Source: Clostridia bacterium (GTDB lineage: Bacteria > Bacillota > Clostridia > Oscillospirales > CAG-272). Taken from it: 64,000 nt of DNA. The stretch lies in NCBI GenBank assembly GCA_017540175.1, contig JAFYBN010000034.1, positions 1-64,000 on the forward strand, in the 5' to 3' direction. Below are positions 61,708-64,000 of the stretch, piece after piece. Made by a program: the position numbers and the translations under genes. The stretch's first letter is position 1; each line of letters opens with the position of its first letter. Under the pieces are notes generated by a model. The model did not search any database. It saw only the letters and a list, made by a program, of their open reading frames with translations, and was not told the origin of the DNA.

Positions 61708-64000
61708 ATGGGTATTCTTACGAAAGTATTCGGAACATACAGCGAAAGACAAATCAGAAAAATTATGCCGACGGTGAAGCACGTCAATTCGCTCGCGGAG
61801 AAATACCGGGCGATGTCGGACGCGGACATGCGCTCCCAGACCGACGTCTTCAAAAGCCGGCTCGCGTCGGGCGAGACGCTGGACGACATCCTGCCGGAGG
61901 CGTACGCCTGCGTGCGGGAGGCGTCGGACCGCATTCTCGGCAAGAGACCGTTCGACGTGCAGATCATGGGCGCGATCCTGCTCCATCAGGGGCGGATCAC
62001 CGAAATGAAGACGGGTGAAGGCAAGACCATCGTGGCGGTCCTCCCGTCCTATCTCAACGCGCTCGAAGGCAAGGGCGTGCACATCGTCACCGTGAACGAC
62101 TATCTGGCGCGGCTGGGCTGCGAGGAAATGGGGCGCATCCATGAATTCCTCGGACTCACGACCGGGCTGATCGTGCACGGGCAGAAGCGGGAAGAGAAGC
62201 AGTACAATTACCGGTGCGACATCACCTACGGCACGAACAACGAGTTCGGCTTCGACTATCTGCGCGACAACATGGTGCTCTATAAGGAGGACCTCGTGCA
62301 GAGAGGGCACCGCTTCGCCATCGTGGACGAGGTGGACTCCATCCTCATCGACGAAGCGAGAACGCCGCTCATCATCTCCGGTCAGGGCGACGAGGTGGAC
62401 GCCTTGTACGATCTGGCGGACCGCTTCGCCTGCTCCCTGCGCAAATACGTCATCAAGGAGCTCGACCGTAAGGAAGACAACGACGACATCGACGCAGACT
62501 ACATCGTGGACGAAAAGATGAAATCCACGACGCTGACGGCGTCCGGCGTCGCGAAGGCGGAAAAGTTCTTCGGCATTTCGAATTTCTCAGACCCGGAAAA
62601 CGCCGACATCAACCACCACGTCTACCAGGCGATCCGGGCGCACGGCGTGATGCAGCGCGACACCGACTATATCGTCAAGGACGACGAGGTCATCATCGTC
62701 GACCTGTTCACCGGCCGTCTCATGCCAGGCCGCCGCTTCTCCGACGGCCTCCATCAGGCGATCGAGGCGAAGGAACACGTGCAGATCCAGCGCGAGAACC
62801 GCACGAACGCGACGATCACCTTCCAGAACTACTTCAGAATGTATGAAAAGCTCTCCGGCATGACGGGCACCGCGCTGTCCGAGGAGAACGAATTCCGCGA
62901 AATCTACAACCTCGACGTCGTGGAGGTCCCGACGAACAAGCCGATGATCCGCATCGACCATCCGGACGTCGTCTACAAGACCAAGGCGGGCAAGGACCGC
63001 GCGATTCTCAAACAGATCGCCGAGTGCCACGAAAAAGGTCAGCCGGTGCTCGTCGGCACCGTCTCCATCGAAAAATCCGAGGCGCTTTCCAAAAAGCTCA
63101 AGGCGACGGGGATCCCGCACACCGTGCTGAACGCGAAATACCATGAGATCGAAGCGGACATCGTGGCGCAGGCGGGCAAGCTCGGCGCGGTCACGATCTC
63201 CACGAACATGGCGGGCCGCGGCACGGACATCATGCTCGGCGGCAACGCGGAATACCTCGCGAAGGCGCAGATGCGCAAGGAGGAATACCCCGAGGAGATC
63301 ATCGCGCTCGCCACCGGTTCTTCCGAGAACGTGGGCGAGGACGTGATCGCGGCGCGGGCGTATTACCGCGAGCTCTACAAGAAATATCAGGAGGTCATCC
63401 GCCCCGAGGCCGAAAAGGTCTGCGCGGCGGGAGGGCTTTTCGTGATCGGCACGGAGCGCCACGAATCGAGGCGCATCGACAACCAGCTCCGCGGCCGAAG
63501 CGGACGTCAGGGAGACCCTGGCGAGAGCCGCTTCTTCCTCTCGTTCGAGGACGATCTGATGCGTCTTTTCGGCTCGGACCGCATCGCGGGCATCGTCGAC
63601 CGGCTCGGACTGGACGAGGACACCCCGATCGACGCGAAGATCCTCTCCGGCTCCATCGAATCGGCGCAGAAACGGCTTGAAGACCAGAACTTCAACCGAC
63701 GCAAGAACGTTCTTGCCTACGACGACGTGATGAACCAGCAGCGCGCGATCATCTATCAGCAGCGGCAGGAGGTCCTCGACAACGCCGATCTGAAGGAAAA
63801 AATCTCCGCCATGATCCGGGATACGGTGAACGACGCGGTGGACGCCAGCCTTCACGCGGACGACGTCGAGCTTTGGGATCTTGAGGGACTCAGACAGAAA
63901 TACGCGGGTCTGCTCTGCACCCCGGACGATTTCACCGACCTCACCGGCGAGGCGGCCGAGCGCAGGGAAGCCATCCGCTCCGTCCTGCAGGAAAGAGCGG
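61708..64000 (+). CDS. secA: Preprotein translocase ATPase SecA, 3' end outside the window
   Basis: The first 764 codons of the motor ATPase that drives protein export through SecYEG; the frame is still open at the edge. Present are MKTGEGKT (Walker A, about 105), [17 protein letters not shown], the [21 protein letters not shown] motif (about 208), the preprotein cross-linking domain, the second nucleotide domain with [16 protein letters not shown] (about 500), and [24 protein letters not shown] (about 590). An extra stretch of roughly 50 residues lies between TDIMLGG and the [15 protein letters not shown] motif, common in Gram-positive SecA. The ATG has only a weak GACGG upstream. No frameshift was seen. 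Confidence 0.97.
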   Translation, partial: MGILTKVFGTYSERQIRKIMPTVKHVNSLAEKYRAMSDADMRSQTDVFKSRLASGETLDDILPEAYACVREASDRILGKRPFDVQIMGAILLHQGRITEMKTGEGKTIVAVLPSYLNALEGKGVHIVTVNDYLARLGCEEMGRIHEFLGLTTGLIVHGQKREEKQYNYRCDITYGTNNEFGFDYLRDNMVLYKEDLVQRGHRFAIVDEVDSILIDEARTPLIISGQGDEVDALYDLADRFACSLRKYVIKELDRKEDNDDIDADYIVDEKMKSTTLTASGVAKAEKFFGISNFSDPENADINHHVYQAIRAHGVMQRDTDYIVKDDEVIIVDLFTGRLMPGRRFSDGLHQAIEAKEHVQIQRENRTNATITFQNYFRMYEKLSGMTGTALSEENEFREIYNLDVVEVPTNKPMIRIDHPDVVYKTKAGKDRAILKQIAECHEKGQPVLVGTVSIEKSEALSKKLKATGIPHTVLNAKYHEIEADIVAQAGKLGAVTISTNMAGRGTDIMLGGNAEYLAKAQMRKEEYPEEIIALATGSSENVGEDVIAARAYYRELYKKYQEVIRPEAEKVCAAGGLFVIGTERHESRRIDNQLRGRSGRQGDPGESRFFLSFEDDLMRLFGSDRIAGIVDRLGLDEDTPIDAKILSGSIESAQKRLEDQNFNRRKNVLAYDDVMNQQRAIIYQQRQEVLDNADLKEKISAMIRDTVNDAVDASLHADDVELWDLEGLRQKYAGLLCTPDDFTDLTGEAAERREAIRSVLQERA

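Overview
The window is GC-rich DNA (by eye around 60%) from a spore-forming Clostridia-type Firmicute, most likely an uncultured gut lineage. The evidence is a Gram-positive PolC, a cotJABC coat operon, spoIVA, a YmxH-type sporulation gene, a DUF6514 gene, strong AGGAGG ribosome binding sites and many TTGACA-N17-TATAAT promoters. No tRNA, rRNA, CRISPR array, prophage or insertion sequence was seen.

Positions 1-13.9 kb form a glycan-use region. It holds a GH29 fucosidase, a DUF4838 protein, a GH43 and a GH106-like enzyme in one operon, two convergent sugar-binding lipoproteins without permease genes, and an operon of a small membrane protein, a ceramidase-like lipoprotein and an alpha/beta hydrolase. 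Positions 14-21.5 kb carry the tdh-kbl threonine degradation operon, an operon of a duplicated DUF1538 membrane protein and two P-II-like proteins, an SGNH hydrolase and an ion-transporter-superfamily permease.

Positions 21.6-27.7 kb are an envelope-stress block: a VanY-type carboxypeptidase, an HtrA protease whose promoter carries a Pho-box-like direct repeat, and an OmpR/PhoB-type two-component pair. Next come an AT-richer lipoprotein, a sugar oxidoreductase/isomerase operon, guaB, a lipid kinase, an MBL-fold hydrolase and cotJABC. Then follow rnhA, a DUF1294 gene, a comEC whose MBL domain has lost key residues, and a small operon with an isomerase-DUF6807 fusion.

Positions 43.7-57.2 kb are the conserved housekeeping supercluster ymxH, rpsB-tsf, pyrH-frr-uppS-cdsA-dxr-rseP-ispG-polC (translation, pyrimidine nucleotide, isoprenoid and phospholipid synthesis, site-2 proteolysis, replication). 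It is followed by spoIVA, a composite palindromic repeat element, a cardiolipin synthase, trmL and a secA that runs off the right edge. Two sporulation genes (ymxH, spoIVA) have matching sigma-E-like promoters with identical 14-base spacers.

The best candidates for something new are the DUF1538/P-II/P-II operon, the spoIVA start region where a terminator arm carries the ribosome binding site, the nested palindromes at 58.8-59.2 kb, the isomerase-DUF6807 fusion, and the Pho-box-like htrA promoter.
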